A stretch of DNA of 64,000 nt. Source: Strongylocentrotus droebachiensis (taxonomy: Eukaryota; Echinodermata; Echinoidea; Camarodonta; Strongylocentrotidae). The position numbers and the translations under genes are program-made. The notes beneath the pieces are model-generated. The model was not told where the DNA came from and did no database searches. It worked only from the letters and a program-made list of their open reading frames with translations. This document shows, one piece after another, positions 11,234-22,045 of this stretch (positions within the stretch are counted from its first letter, which is position 1; every line of letters starts with the position of its first letter). The DNA is taken from positions 1 through 64,000 of the forward strand of contig JAVYIG010006561.1 of NCBI GenBank assembly GCA_035222895.1. Direction: 5' to 3'.

Positions 11234-11374
11234 CTGATATAAAAAGACAGACTGCAAAGTAGATAGGTTTGGTAACTTCAGAGCATATCATAAGGCCTAG
11301 AGAGCCTATCAATCCACCAAGCATAGATAGGGAGCGAGGGGTATACCGATTAAGAAGAGCCTTTACAACGATAC
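11234..11374 (-). CDS. Monocarboxylate-transporter-like, exon 2
   Basis: A 141-bp exon on the minus strand with acceptor CTAATACAG and donor CAG|GTAAGA. Both junctions split a glycine codon after its first base, which matches the ends of exons 1 and 3 exactly. It encodes IVVKALLNRYTPRSLSMLGG and then hydrophobic residues ending PIYFAVCLFIS. These correspond to helices 3-4 of SLC16 proteins, including the basic loop (LLNRY..R) between them. Phase agreement on both sides is strong support. Confidence 0.85.
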
Positions 11375-11659
11375 CTGTATTAGAGATAAAAACATTGCTC
11401 CATTTTAACACTGAAAAATGAGATAACTGTTTTCGAGAACCAAGATTTTTCTTTTTACATCAGAGGGCATTTTGGGGGTAATGCATGGCACCCATGCTAA
11501 AACCCTTGCCGAAATACTAAGGAATAAAATAGCAATTGATGCCTCATGCATTTTTTTTTTAATGCTACAAATGCAATATTTGGCTTAGTTTTCCCCCAAT
11601 TTCCCCCAAATTACATACAATATTTTTCTGAAAGCCTTGTTTTACGTTTGACTGGTCTA

Positions 11660-11943
11660 CTAGTAGTTGTATAGCGCATAGCACATCAAAATATAGCGTT
11701 CCTAATGCGCTTCCAAAGAAGTTTCGATGTTATTACTCCGGCTTTAGCTATGTCAGCCATAATCCGTGCATAATGCATTTCAAGTAATAAGTCCTGCCAG
11801 GTGACCATTAAGTACCTGGGTGGAGAGTGGCAAATTTGTATTTATGTCTTGCCAAAAGGCGTGAGTGCCGGGTTGGGATTCGAACCCTCAACCCTTGGAT
11901 TAAGAGTCAAGTGAATGTTTACCACTATATACCACCACACCTC
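11660..11943 (-). repeat. tRNA-Lys-derived SINE
   Basis: Read on the minus strand, the head (11943 to about 11860) resembles a tRNA. It has an A-box-like start, an anticodon-loop segment GACTCTTAATCC as in tRNA-Lys(CTT), and a perfect B box GGTTCGAATCC at 11876-11886. It continues without a terminator into about 190 bp of non-tRNA body. That body ends in a TGCGCTATACAACTA tail, the same tail type as at 1021-1082. The acceptor stem does not pair well, so this is a SINE and not a tRNA gene. It lies in intron 1 of the transporter gene. Confidence 0.75.
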
Positions 11944-12137
11944 TAGCTTTTGTCCAGCCTTTGTGAATAATATGTAGTTTCTTAGGTTTGATATTCCAAC
12001 CATGGCAGAGAAATTTCATTATTAAGCCACTGCCCGATGGGAACCAGATATGTCTGGTATTAATCCCATAGAAATTAGGGACTCCAGTATCCATTGTGTA
12101 AGTTATATAGCTTAAAAGCGATAGAGATAGGGTTCTA

Positions 12138-12376
12138 GGACAATCACCCCCCGGAAAATTACCCCCCGGAAAACTACCCGCGAGGACAATTACCCCCCGA
12201 GGACAATTACCCCCGAGGAAAACTACCCCCAGAGGACAATTCAAGTAGTTGTCCTCGGGGGTAGTTGTCCTCGGGGGGTAATTGTCCTCGGGGTTAGTTG
12301 TCCTCGGGGGGTAGTTGTCCTCGGGGGGGTAATTCTTCTGGGGGTAATTTTCCGGGGGGTAATTTTCCTAGGGGTA
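12138..12376. repeat. Minisatellite with an orientation switch
   Basis: Units of about 16-20 bp based on GGACAATTACCCCCCGA run to about 12240. They then continue in the reverse orientation as GTAGTTGTCCTCGGGGG to 12376. The two halves are inverted and could form a large hairpin. Further decayed units occur at 12610-12655. It lies in intron 1 of the transporter gene. Confidence 0.85.
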
Positions 12377-12673
12377 GTTGTATTGTATTGTATTTATTTT
12401 CCGTCATTTAAAAAAATACATCAACATATATATATTTACAATCATAAAGACACACTTATACAAAAAAATGAAGACGGAGGGATGGCCCTACTCAGCGTTG
12501 TTAGCATAATTGCAATGCTGATTTACAGAGGGGTCCCTATAGACATAGAAAACATGAAAATAGATTGTACAGAAGTAAGGAAAACTTACAGCAAAATAAG
12601 GTCTTACAGTTTTCCGGGGGGGGGGTAATATTCCGGGGGTGTGGGTAATTGTCCTGATACGACAATGATAGAT

Positions 12674-12713
12674 GCGCGTGTCACAACTATCTCTCAATAC
12701 GCTATGGGTTAAG
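12674..12713 (+). repeat. Solo end of the long-TIR element
   Basis: GCGCGTGTCACAACTAT and TACGCTATGG match the right end of the element at 9329-10325, in the same orientation, with no matching left arm nearby. Confidence 0.5.
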
Positions 12714-12753
12714 ATATTTAAGACAATTGAATCAATCAAATTATGTCTCTTAC

Positions 12754-12925
12754 CTGACATCATTGTGACTGCATGGTACAGTCCAATGTACATCCCTATT
12801 CTTCCTGTGGTGGATTCGAGGTCTCTGACAATATGACCAAGAAGGACAGCAAAAGACTTAATCGTCCCTACCTCGAGAAATTGTATCAACCAACAACCAA
12901 GAACAACAAGGAATTTGTTTGCCAT
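12754..12925 (-). CDS. Monocarboxylate-transporter-like, exon 1 with start
   Basis: First coding exon. The ATG at 12923-12925 gives MANKFLVVLGCWLIQFLEVG and leads into helix 1 and helix 2 ending YIGLYHAVTMMS. The motif VGTIKSFAVLLG after helix 1 is a hallmark position in SLC16 proteins. An in-frame TAA lies a short way upstream, so this ATG is the likely start. The usual DGGWGW of the family is replaced by MANKFL. The donor CAG|GTAAGA leaves one base of a Gly codon, matching exon 2. Confidence 0.85.
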
Positions 12926-13893
12926 CTTTCTCTTCAATTCGTGTTATCGCCTCCTCGATCTTACCCTCCTCCTCTGAATTCTAATCTTGCTATAGCCTAT
13001 TTCACAGGTTTTCATTTCAAAATGGCGGAATCGGACAGAAACGGAAATGCACTTGGACCACATGCAGTCGTCTCGTCGTTCCAACAAATCTCCTCGAACA
13101 AAATGCAAACCTTTACACGTTTTGGTACTCACGAGACCCTTACAAGGAAGTTTAACCAAGCATTGAATCAAATAATATATCCGTCTATTGTATCCGACAG
13201 ACGTGTATATAGATTTGGAGCATGACCGACAACAATAGATATGAAAAAAGGTAGATTGGTACATTGATCCGCCGAAGGGCTTTATTATTTTCCAAAGAGA
13301 GCAGCGCTGAGGGAAAATATTACACCCTTGCTGTCCAAAAATGTTATATAACACACCCTACCAGTCAATATCTGTTTTATTAGGTAGCCGTGATTACACT
13401 TTGTTATATGAATTTAAGGATAGGCCTAACTGTAATCAATAACAGAATAATTGCCGTTGCCATGATGAAGCGGAATGTTAAATAAGTTGATATCTGTGAA
13501 CCAAAAAAAGAAGAAGAATGTAACTCATAAATACAAAATATAAAACAAACAGATTGTCTAGTACCCTCAGCTTTCAGTTTCTCGTTTCGATATAAAGTTG
13601 GTGGTGGATGTATTTATGTAATTTGAACTTTTAGTTTAATCTGTGCCATTTGAGTTCACGATATTAGGTAGGAAATTGTCACTAATATCAAAAAGAGTAT
13701 TGTGAGAAATCAAAATTAGTGAAAAAAGTAATACCTAATTCATATTAAACAAAAGAACTAGTAGTGTCTGAGTACAAAAACTTTCAACTGCCTATTTGAT
13801 TCAACCTCAGATTCAGAAGATTTGTCCATGTAATAACTGCACTCATTTGAATTGACATCAGTGACAGAAGTAGGGATGGAAGCAGTTTCAAAT
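12926..13893. other. 5' flank of the transporter gene
   Basis: Should contain the 5' untranslated region and promoter of the minus-strand transporter gene. I cannot pinpoint a TATA box or start site. Open frames here on both strands overlap the exon antisense and show no domain. Confidence 0.35.
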
Positions 13894-14577
13894 GGTGGTA
13901 TTCTCGAAAGTGGCCTAAGTTAAATCAGTGGACTAAACCTGGTTTAAACCATGGACTAACTTTTTTGCTATTCTCGAAGGTGGACTAAAGATAAGCCAGG
14001 CTTAAATACGTCATAGTTCGGCCTAACTTTAGTCCGCTCAGAGGGCAGGTTTAAATACGTCATAGTTCGGACTAACTCCACGTGACGTCATGTTTTAGTT
14101 AAATCGACTGTCCGCGGAGAGTGAACGGTAAGTTTTGCATTTGAATTTCTATATTTGATAACAATTTACACTCTTTTGTATGGATAAGCGCTCATGAAAG
14201 TTACACCAGCTAATAAAGTATTTTTGTTACTTTCATGTTGCTGTACTGGTGATAATCTAAAATGCTTTTAACTGAATAAGTTTGGGGGAAACTTGGTAAA
14301 TTTTCATGGTGTTTGCAGACCAGTCCCATACGTGCAAATAATTGTCGGTTAACATTTTCGTTTCCTGAGATTGTGCAATTTCTTACCGGGTAATTTTTTT
14401 CTTGGCACTATTGTACTTTCGTACGCATATACCACATTAACACCACCTTAAAACTATCATTGCTATACGTAGAAACTACTTTTATAGTGGATTTTCGAGA
14501 CGCTGTTGCCTAAAAGTGGACTAGCACGAGGCCTAAATCTAGATGATTAGATCTAGCTAGTACTTGTACTGTAGTAG

Positions 14578-14678
14578 CTGTCTCTTTCGTTCGTTAGCCT
14601 CTGATTTGGGTAGGGTCGGCTCCTCTCTTTCAGGAGCCGACCCTACCCAAATTAGAGGTTAACGAACGAAAGAGACAG
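14578..14678. repeat. Near-perfect 47-bp-arm hairpin
   Basis: Arms 14578-14624 and 14632-14678 are reverse complements at 45 of 47 positions, separated by a 7-base loop. The arms start CTGTCTCTTTCGTTCG and end GGGTCGGCTCCT. It lies inside the Harbinger-type element, away from its ends. Confidence 0.95.
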
Positions 14679-15082
14679 AAATTTCGGTTTGGTATCACGG
14701 TCACCTCTGCCTGAGCTGCAGTGCTAGTTGTGGCTGTTGGTGCGATAATTTTCTACAGGATGATGATGGTTTTCATAACCACCCACCCCCCCCCCCCCAA
14801 GAAAAACATTTTTTTAAAACAATATTACTAAACTCTAGACCTAGATCTAAATTTCATCAATAAGAGTCTAGTCTAGACAGGTCTAATAATAAAAATTGAA
14901 AGGAAATGGACAGAAGCTTCCTTTTTTTGGACATTTTGCTGATACTGTTACAGTAGTTTAGTCTAATAATACTATTAGTTAGTAAACTACAGAGAAAGAG
15001 AAATTGTAATTTCTTATTAAATATCAACATATTTTTCATCTTGATTTTCTGCTATTTCAGGTTCTTTTCAATTGATGCATGG

Positions 15083-15370
15083 GGATGAAAAAAGAAGGCC
15101 TCTACCAAGCTACGGTGTCCCGCATTGTGAAGTCCATCTCAATAGCCATTGCCAGGAGATGGGAGCAATACATCTCAATTCCTTCAACAAGAGAGGCAGT
15201 CCTGCAGAGTGCAGACCCAACATGAATTTTATAATTACTGCCATTTCCCTGGCGTTAATATGGTCGGTGCTGCACCCACATAGGCATCTCCAAGCCAGTT
15301 GGCCCAACACCAGTTATTTCCTGAACAGGAAAAATAGATACTCCATTTTTCTTGGAAAGTCTACTGGTGA
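15083..15370 (+). pseudogene. Harbinger transposase fragment (HARBI1-like)
   Basis: This is the remnant of a DDE nuclease-type transposase of the PIF/Harbinger superfamily. In one frame it reads QATVSRIVKSISIAIARRWE and then YISIPSTREAVLQ, matching the helix before the catalytic core in HARBI1-type proteins (xxTVSRxxxxxxxAIA, then xFP). After a stop the frame shifts to FYNYCHFPGVNMVG, which corresponds to the family's FxxxxxFPGVxGxID. A third frame gives NRKNRYSI, the family's NRKxxxSI. At least two frame changes and two stops disable it, and the DDE residues are not recoverable. It sits about 1.2 kb inside the left terminal repeat of the 13894-18319 element. Confidence 0.7.
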
Positions 15371-17446
15371 TTAAAGCTGTAATTAGACGCCTAAATTTTG
15401 TAAACTAAATCATGGTTATACAATTGTTATTAAAAAGATCTGCTGATTTTATGAATCTGCAGATGTGTCTACAGGTACATTATGAAGTGATTTAAAATTG
15501 TTTTGTCTGAAGAATGTAGGTGCAATCTACACTCAAACTTTTATCCATTTTACATCGGCACGAGCTAATATTTTCAGCTCGATTGCCATGGCTACCAGTC
15601 ACTCCTGACAGTGACAGCTTGGCTTAGACTTTTGGGCGGAACTATCTCTGAAAATAAGACACAAATAATCAACAGTTGATTAACTACTTTCAAATTTGGG
15701 TCAGAAGAAAATTCAAACCTACCACTAACAATTCTGGACCATAAGACTTAGAGACCTGCAGTACAGTACAGTGCAGTAAATTTTCATTTGACTTTTTCCC
15801 CTTTCACGAAGCTCATTTTGGGAGATAACATAAACAAAGACAATCTTTGGTCTAAGGTTAGATTGAACTATAATGGAAAAGTTGGGCTGTAACGATTAGG
15901 GCCTTGTAAAATCTACATTCCAGGCTGCGTTTACATCTAGGCAAAATGTCGGCTGGTTATCTAAGTAAGATGTAGACCTCTAGACTTGATTTTAGGAAAG
16001 GTACTAACTTGGCAATAGACTTTAACTACTTAGGGCTTTCTTAGGCCATGACATGGCAAGTACAACTTAGTGCAAGCACATTCATGAGATAGTACTGCAA
16101 GAATGTGTATGTTTGTTCTTGACTTTAAAAGAGATACCGGTAGTCATTCTGTAAATCAATGATTACTAGTAACTGAGTGGGGAGGGGGTGCCTAGTCACT
16201 GCCTACATAAAAGGCTCCTTAAGTTGTTTTTTTAAAGTTAGAATATGATTGACACTATAACTAAGACCAATTATCAATGGAGTAGATCTTTGATATTTTA
16301 ATGAGGTCTAAACCTTTTAATTTTTGTTTCAGGATGATGTTCTTCTTCAGTAAAATAAATGAAGGCAAATTCCCTGATAATTGAGACAAATTCAGAGAGA
16401 GGAAGGAGAACTATACTGAGCTGCTGAATTTCTGACAGGTAGGCTGTACGAATAAGTTGTTGTTTGCATGCCCAGGTACTTCAAGGATGGCATTTGTTCA
16501 TTCACATTTTTCCATCAATACTTTCATGTAATTGATTATGCACTCCACTTTTACCACAATGTGCATGCAAATCCACTTTGGTCACAATGTACATGCAAGA
16601 CCTTTTTAATGTTTAACAGAAATAGGTTTCAATGTGCTTCCTTTCATTCTTTTCTCTTTTCATTCAACAGACATACTTGCAAGGACTATGAAGTTCTACT
16701 TAGTCTCTTCAATGAACCAGACTCCATCTGCTGTAACTGTGACTGCATGGGGATCAAAACCATTGATAAAAAGCCTGATATGCCCTTGTTATGACTGTGT
16801 GTGAACCACAAAGCAACCGTCACTCATAAGGATGTTTTTATGTACATCAGATGTTCATTGTTTCACTGGAAAAATTGTGATTTTGAGTCATTTAAGAAAT
16901 CATGTTTATAATGTGTTTTATAATATAGTGCGAGTCATGATATAACAGATTCCCTGCAAAAGAAATTCGGCTCAAAAGTAGACTATGCTTTGTTTTAAAA
17001 AAATTGGAAAAAGTAATGTAACAAATACATAACATTGAATTCTAATAATTTCAAGTAGTAGATTATGAGGCTATTGGAGCTTAATATTTGACCTTCTATT
17101 TATAATCGTATTCATCGTGAATTACAATCTTTTCTATTTTAAGAAAAATAAATAAATTAAACATAATTGTTGATATGTTATATACAATATTCCTTGATTT
17201 TAAGTGTGCATACTGTTGGGTTCATTGAATTATACATGGAAAAAATCTGGAAATAAACAGTGAGAGAACAGAGAGAGAGATAGAGTAGAAGAGAAAGGGA
17301 ACTAAATGAGAAAGAACAATTTAATGGTGAGAGATGTCATGAAAATGAGAAATAAACAATGATGTGAGATAGTGTGTGTGTGTGAGAGAGAGAAAGAGAT
17401 GGAGATAGGGAGAAAGAGTTGTTGTTTTTTTTTTTTGGGGGGGGGT
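15371..17446. other. Interior of the Harbinger-type element
   Basis: No further transposase parts and no convincing second (Myb/SANT-like) protein of Harbinger elements were recognised. A plus-strand frame at 16468-16794 is Phe/His/Cys-rich but has no known domain. AT-rich with GA-rich patches near 17270-17415. Confidence 0.4.
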
Positions 17447-17966
17447 ACAGTGCCCCCTTTTTCAAATGCCCCTGTTTATATAGGAAAGTGCCCTTTTAAC
17501 TTTTGAAAAAGTGCCCCTTTTTCCATAGGACAAGTGCCCCTTCCCCTTTTCACCTCTGATAAGTGCCCCTTTAAGTTTGACACGCGCCCCTTTCCTTTGA
17601 TAAGTTTCCATTTCCCTTTGCAATAAGTGTCAATTTTCCATTGTTATAAGTGCACTTTTAAATCTCTAGTAAGTGCTCCTTTTCAGGTACGAGAAATGCC
17701 CCTTTTCACTTTTGATAAGTGCCCCTTCATCTCTGATAATTTCCCTGTTTAAATCTGAGAGGTGCCCCTATTAACAAAATTATCGGTGCCCCTTTTCTTT
17801 CAACAAATGCACATTTCCTTTATTATAAGTGCCTCTTTTTCATTCTCATAAGTGCTCCTTTTAAAATATGATCAATGCCCCTTTTCAGGTACGATATGTG
17901 GCCCTTTTCACCTCTGATAATTTCCCTTTTAACAATGATACAATTCCAGCAAGTGCCCTTTTTGTT
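17447..17966. repeat. Diverged GTGCCCCTTTT minisatellite
   Basis: About twenty-plus degenerate copies of AAGTGCCCCTTTTCACCTCTG-like units of 18-26 bp, mutated to TGCCCC, TTCCCTTT and TGCTCC variants. Lies inside the Harbinger-type element. Confidence 0.85.
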
Positions 17967-18421
17967 GGTGCTGCCCCCCGCTTTGGAAGTCGCTCCGCCG
18001 CCCCTGGACGTCATATTGCTCAAGTTGTCAAGGTGATGCATCCTCTCCACAGTGCGCGCATCCATTGTCTTAGCCCATTGTCTTAGTGCATTGTGACGTC
18101 GCAGCTTCGGTACTGAGCATGTGCAGAAACTCTAACCATGGTGAATGATCCATGGACTAAAGATAGTACATGTACTAACTTAAGCCAGGGGTTTAAACCA
18201 TGGATCAGTTAGTCCACCTTTCGAGAAATGACTCAGCGGCCTCAAGTTAAGCCTGGCCTAACTAATCCATGGACTAAGTTAGGCCAGGTTTAACTTAGGC
18301 CGCTTTCGAGAATACCACCCAAAGGGTTTAGTGGCCATGGGGAGCTGAAAGTTTTCCCCATGGGTCGCTCATATTATAGCAAGAAGGTTCTCCGTTATTG
18401 AATCTTCTTCTTATCGAGTCA

Positions 18422-19050
18422 CTACACAAGTCCCGTCCAGTGGTCCACACAGGCCTTGGCACGGCAATTCACGGCTTCCAGGTCATCTTGGGTGCATGGC
18501 TCTGTCAGGAGTGGGCCCGCCCCCCTCCCCCACTCCGTGAACGGAGGGATACCATGCGTGTTCCCAATCTCACCGGCTCGTAACAAAAGAAAAAGGTCTA
18601 CCCGTATTGACTTTACACACCGGACTTTTGCCGAAGGGGGGGGGGGGGGGGGGGTGCTGAAAAAAAGGCTCGTATAGCAAAAGAAAATGGTCGACCCGTA
18701 TTGACTTTACACACCGGACTTTTGCTGAAAAGGGGGGGGGGGGGGTCGCTGGGAATACGCATATGCGTACCCTAAATAACACTGAGTGGGGGCGGGGTCG
18801 GGGGGGCGGGCGATTGGGCAGACTAGCAGGTGTTCCATTGGCTGTTCCTGGCCGCATTCACATGCTGTTTGTTCGTCTTCTAGACCGCACATCTGCATTA
18901 GGACTCTGCATCGTCCGTAGCCAGTTCTTAGGCGGTTGAGGCTGGAGTCTCACTGGAGCCGGTTGCGAGGGATTCCTTCGGGCTGAGGGAGAGTTTATGT
19001 GGAGTGGTCTGGAGGTGGTTAGGCCACAAAGTCATCCTTTGGTTGTGAGG
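18422..19050 (-). pseudogene. LINE (non-LTR) reverse-transcriptase carboxyl end, split
   Basis: On the minus strand the text SLNRLRTGYGRCRVLM is followed by CECGQEQPMEHLLVCP. This is the conserved tail of Jockey/CR1-type LINE polyproteins: LNRxRTGxGR, then a C-x-C-x7-H-x3-C cluster. After an interruption at about 18545-18780 by a G-rich tandem repeat, the frame resumes as CTQDDLEAVNCRAKACVDHW and stops at 18422-18424, again typical of the end of such an ORF. Upstream (to about 19050) is a decayed continuation with stops. It is a 5'-truncated, dead copy. Confidence 0.7.
18575..18748. repeat. Tandem duplication, 92-bp period, ending in poly-G
   Basis: Two copies starting GGCTCGTA at 18575 and 18667 share GACCCGTATTGACTTTACAC with few differences. 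Each ends in a poly-G run of 14-20. The pair interrupts the LINE fragment. Confidence 0.8.
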
Positions 19051-21514
19051 GCTGGTATTAAAGGGCACTACAGTACGTGTGCAGAAAGCTGTGTCTGGAT
19101 TTGAGCCGCTTGTCCAGTGGCTGTTGTTGGAAGAGTGGGTGGATTGGAATGATTATCCCTCTTACCTCACACAAGCACCATAAATACTAAAAAGCAATAA
19201 TAATTACGCGAAAATAAGTAAGTTTTACCCACGACTATGTTGCTTTATTGAATCTCCCATTCGAGTCCCTACTTCTCATCCGCATATAAGGTTCACATGA
19301 ATAAGTTTACGGTTAAAAAATGTTCAAAATTTACGATTGGCAATAACTTGCTGGAGCTTTAGAATGAACCCTTTAAATAGGGTGATCACACTGCCTGTGC
19401 AAACAGTCTGCCCCGCGAACACACACACACAACAGCAGTCAGTTGGTAGAAATAGCAATTTTTGTAAATATATTTAAAAGAAACTAAATATTTTTAAATG
19501 TTTATTTCACATATATTTCAAACATACCTTAAACTACAATTCTGTGTAGTTTCATTGTTATAGGCATGTGGGAAATATGTTAATTATTGAATTAGAATAT
19601 TGTCTTTTCAGCCATGTGTGACATGGCCCGTTGATCGCCCATTGACTCGCGCTGCTATTCTGCGTGGTGAAAAAAATGCACCTCAATGTATAAAACTTCC
19701 CTACAAAAATGCAATATCCTCATGTGTTTCACTCATTGAATCAATTTGTTATTTACACTCAAGGTAGCCACAACTGTGTTGGGATCATCAAACTTTGTTA
19801 TTTTCTGAAATTCAGTCCCTGTGGAATGTTGTGGCCTGTTGAATGGTTTCTCGGAAAATCGTCATAAATCCTCAAATCTGACATTTTTTTAAAAAGAAAA
19901 ATATACTGTGATGTAGCTGAAAGTATACAAATTCTTATCATTTGATCGGTTTTTCTGAATAATTTGTGAAACACATGAGGAAATAGCTGTGACGGTGATC
20001 CAAGTAATTTCCATCGCCATATTGTATTGGCATTGCAAAAATATTAGGAATTTAAGGTAAATATTTGGTGTAAATATGATCTATGAATATAATGATTTAA
20101 AAAATGCCCCGAAACTGAACAGTTTGACTTTCCTATATATATATAATTAGCTGAAATGACCTAATTTGCATATTTGATGAATATTCATAATTTTGTTTTT
20201 CTTCAAAAAAGAAAATATTTCCATACCTGTCTGATATACATAGGTTTCATTGATGTATCATGTTCGTTTTTTATTTGACTACATATGCGCATATTAATTA
20301 GACGGACTTAGTTATTTTCACAACTTTTTCATATCTGCAGATTCGCAAAAATGGCAAAAATGACTTATTTTGTTTGCTTCTGTTTTCAAAACGGTAATAG
20401 ATATATGATTTTTCTTTTTTGTATTTTTTACCACAAAGATGATATTTTAGTGTCTGATAATTTAATTTATTATTTGTGTCCCAGAAAGTGATGAATTAAG
20501 TTGTCAACTTTGTCGAATTTTACCATTTTTGCCAATTCGACCATTTCTGGCAGGTTTTTCGGTAATTTTTCGATATCAAAAAAATGGTATAAAATCACAA
20601 CGCATTGACCGATTTCAATTCTGTTTTTTGTTTTTTGAAGCTTTCATAAAGCTTGATCATTTGCAATCATCAAATAACATGTGTTTGTTGTACTTATTTT
20701 TGGTGTGCTATACCTATTAAAAACCAATCAAACTGGATGCAATGAGAAATCGCAACTTCAAGGAAAAATATTAAAGAGTATGTATGAAAATAAAATTTAA
20801 TGGTTAAAAAGGGCCCTGGAATTGATTTTTGGTTGTCTGTTTTTTCATTATATCGCTATGAATAACGCATATCACATGGCCTTAAAGCCCCACTGAACTA
20901 CTTATAGCTACTTGCGCCCTCTATATAGCAAACAATGTCTAATCGGTGCCTGTTGCCCCCATGATCCCCTTTTTCTTATGTTATTTGAGAGCTGATTTGA
21001 TGAGATAACCACCTGTCAGTGACCTTGCAGGGTGGTCTAATCTCCCCTGACCAAACTAGTACAGACGGGCTTAAGTGGACAAAAGGAAATTTTTCTCTCC
21101 CTCGCTTTGCCTCCTTGCAAATAAAACGTTATAGACTAATACACATAACGACATAGCATGATTTAGAATCAATGCCTACATCCAGATCCATGTAAAGATA
21201 GGAATAATGTCGAAGATGATCCTTGATAATGAATTAACTAGAATATTTGAGTTTCAATGTCTCAAAATGTTTGTTTTCTCCAGCTTTGTTTTCACATTTT
21301 GGGGTTTCATTTTTTTCTTCTCGGAGTGCCCTTATTGTAGGTGCATTCCTTTTAATAATGATCCATCACCCCTGAGAAACATGTATTTCACCAGTGCTTT
21401 CATGTATTGATTTTCTGTGTAGAAATTGAATCGACCTACAAACAGTACGTTTGCTATGCCATTAATGTTAACATATTCAATAAAGATAATCAGAAATGCA
21501 TGTAAACCCAAGAG

Positions 21515-21552
<38 letters not shown>

Positions 21553-21654
21553 CAGAGAGAGAGAAGAAGAAGGGTGTGATTGAAATGAGAGATAGAAGTG
21601 AGAGAGGGTGATATATAAGAAGGTGTGATTAACTTAAGAGATAAAGTTTTATTA
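19051..21654. other. AT-rich stretch with no recognised gene
   Basis: I found no domain, repeat family or credible exon here. There are several chance open frames rich in Phe, Ile and Lys, and a GA run at 21517-21565. Confidence 0.4.
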
Positions 21655-22045
21655 AACAGGGGTAATGGACACCTTCTACAGATGAAAATATTTGAAATGT
21701 GCCTTTGTAAAAAAAAAAATGGCAAAAAATGATGGGCTAACCCCTTGCCATTTTTTTTAATAAGGGGCATTTTTCCACATTTCATGAAATTATCTGAATT
21801 TGCATACTTTGAATGAACAGGGGCCATAGACACCTACCACAGATGAAGGATTTGAAATTAGCCTTTTATAACATTTCTGAATCTAAGCAAAAAATAAGGG
21901 GGCTAACCCCTCGCGAATTTTGTCAAAAAGGGGCATTTTTCCACATTTCATGAAATTATCTGAAATTCATAGTTTGACAAAATAGGGGTCATAGACACCT
22001 TCCGAAGATGAAAATATATGAAATAATCCTTTGTGGAAATTTCTG
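21655..22045. repeat. Tandem repeat, ~161-bp period, 2.3 copies
   Basis: AACAGGGGTAATGGACACC-type starts occur at 21655, 21816 and about 21980. Each is followed by CAGATGAA, TTGAAAT and a GGGGCTAACCCC-like dyad, then GGGGCATTTTTCCACATTTC. The block sits at the left edge of the GA-rich satellite. Confidence 0.8.

Larger units (their letters stand above)
13894..18319. mobile_element. PIF/Harbinger-type DNA transposon, 4.4 kb, decayed
   Basis: Terminal inverted repeats begin GGTGGTATTCTCGAAAG at 13894 and end with the inverse at 18319. They match for about 30 bp with one mismatch, then continue as sub-terminal GGACTAA/TTAGTCC-type blocks on both sides (13894-14100 and 18130-18319). A broken Harbinger-type transposase lies at 15083-15370. 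Flanks are CAAAT on the left and CAAAG on the right, so a clean 3-bp duplication is not certain. The interior also holds a long hairpin, poly-C, and a GTGCCCC minisatellite. Confidence 0.7.

Noticed and set aside
11860..11943. tRNA-Lys gene on the minus strand
   Set aside because: B box and anticodon loop are good, but the acceptor stem does not pair. The sequence continues as a SINE body with a family tail.
12944..13354. 136-residue minus-strand protein upstream of the transporter
   Set aside because: No domain, lies in the transporter's 5' region, and an in-frame stop separates it from the transporter start.
18570..18857. Pro/Arg-rich 95-residue protein on the minus strand
   Set aside because: It crosses the G-rich tandem repeat and LINE debris; composition comes from poly-C on that strand.
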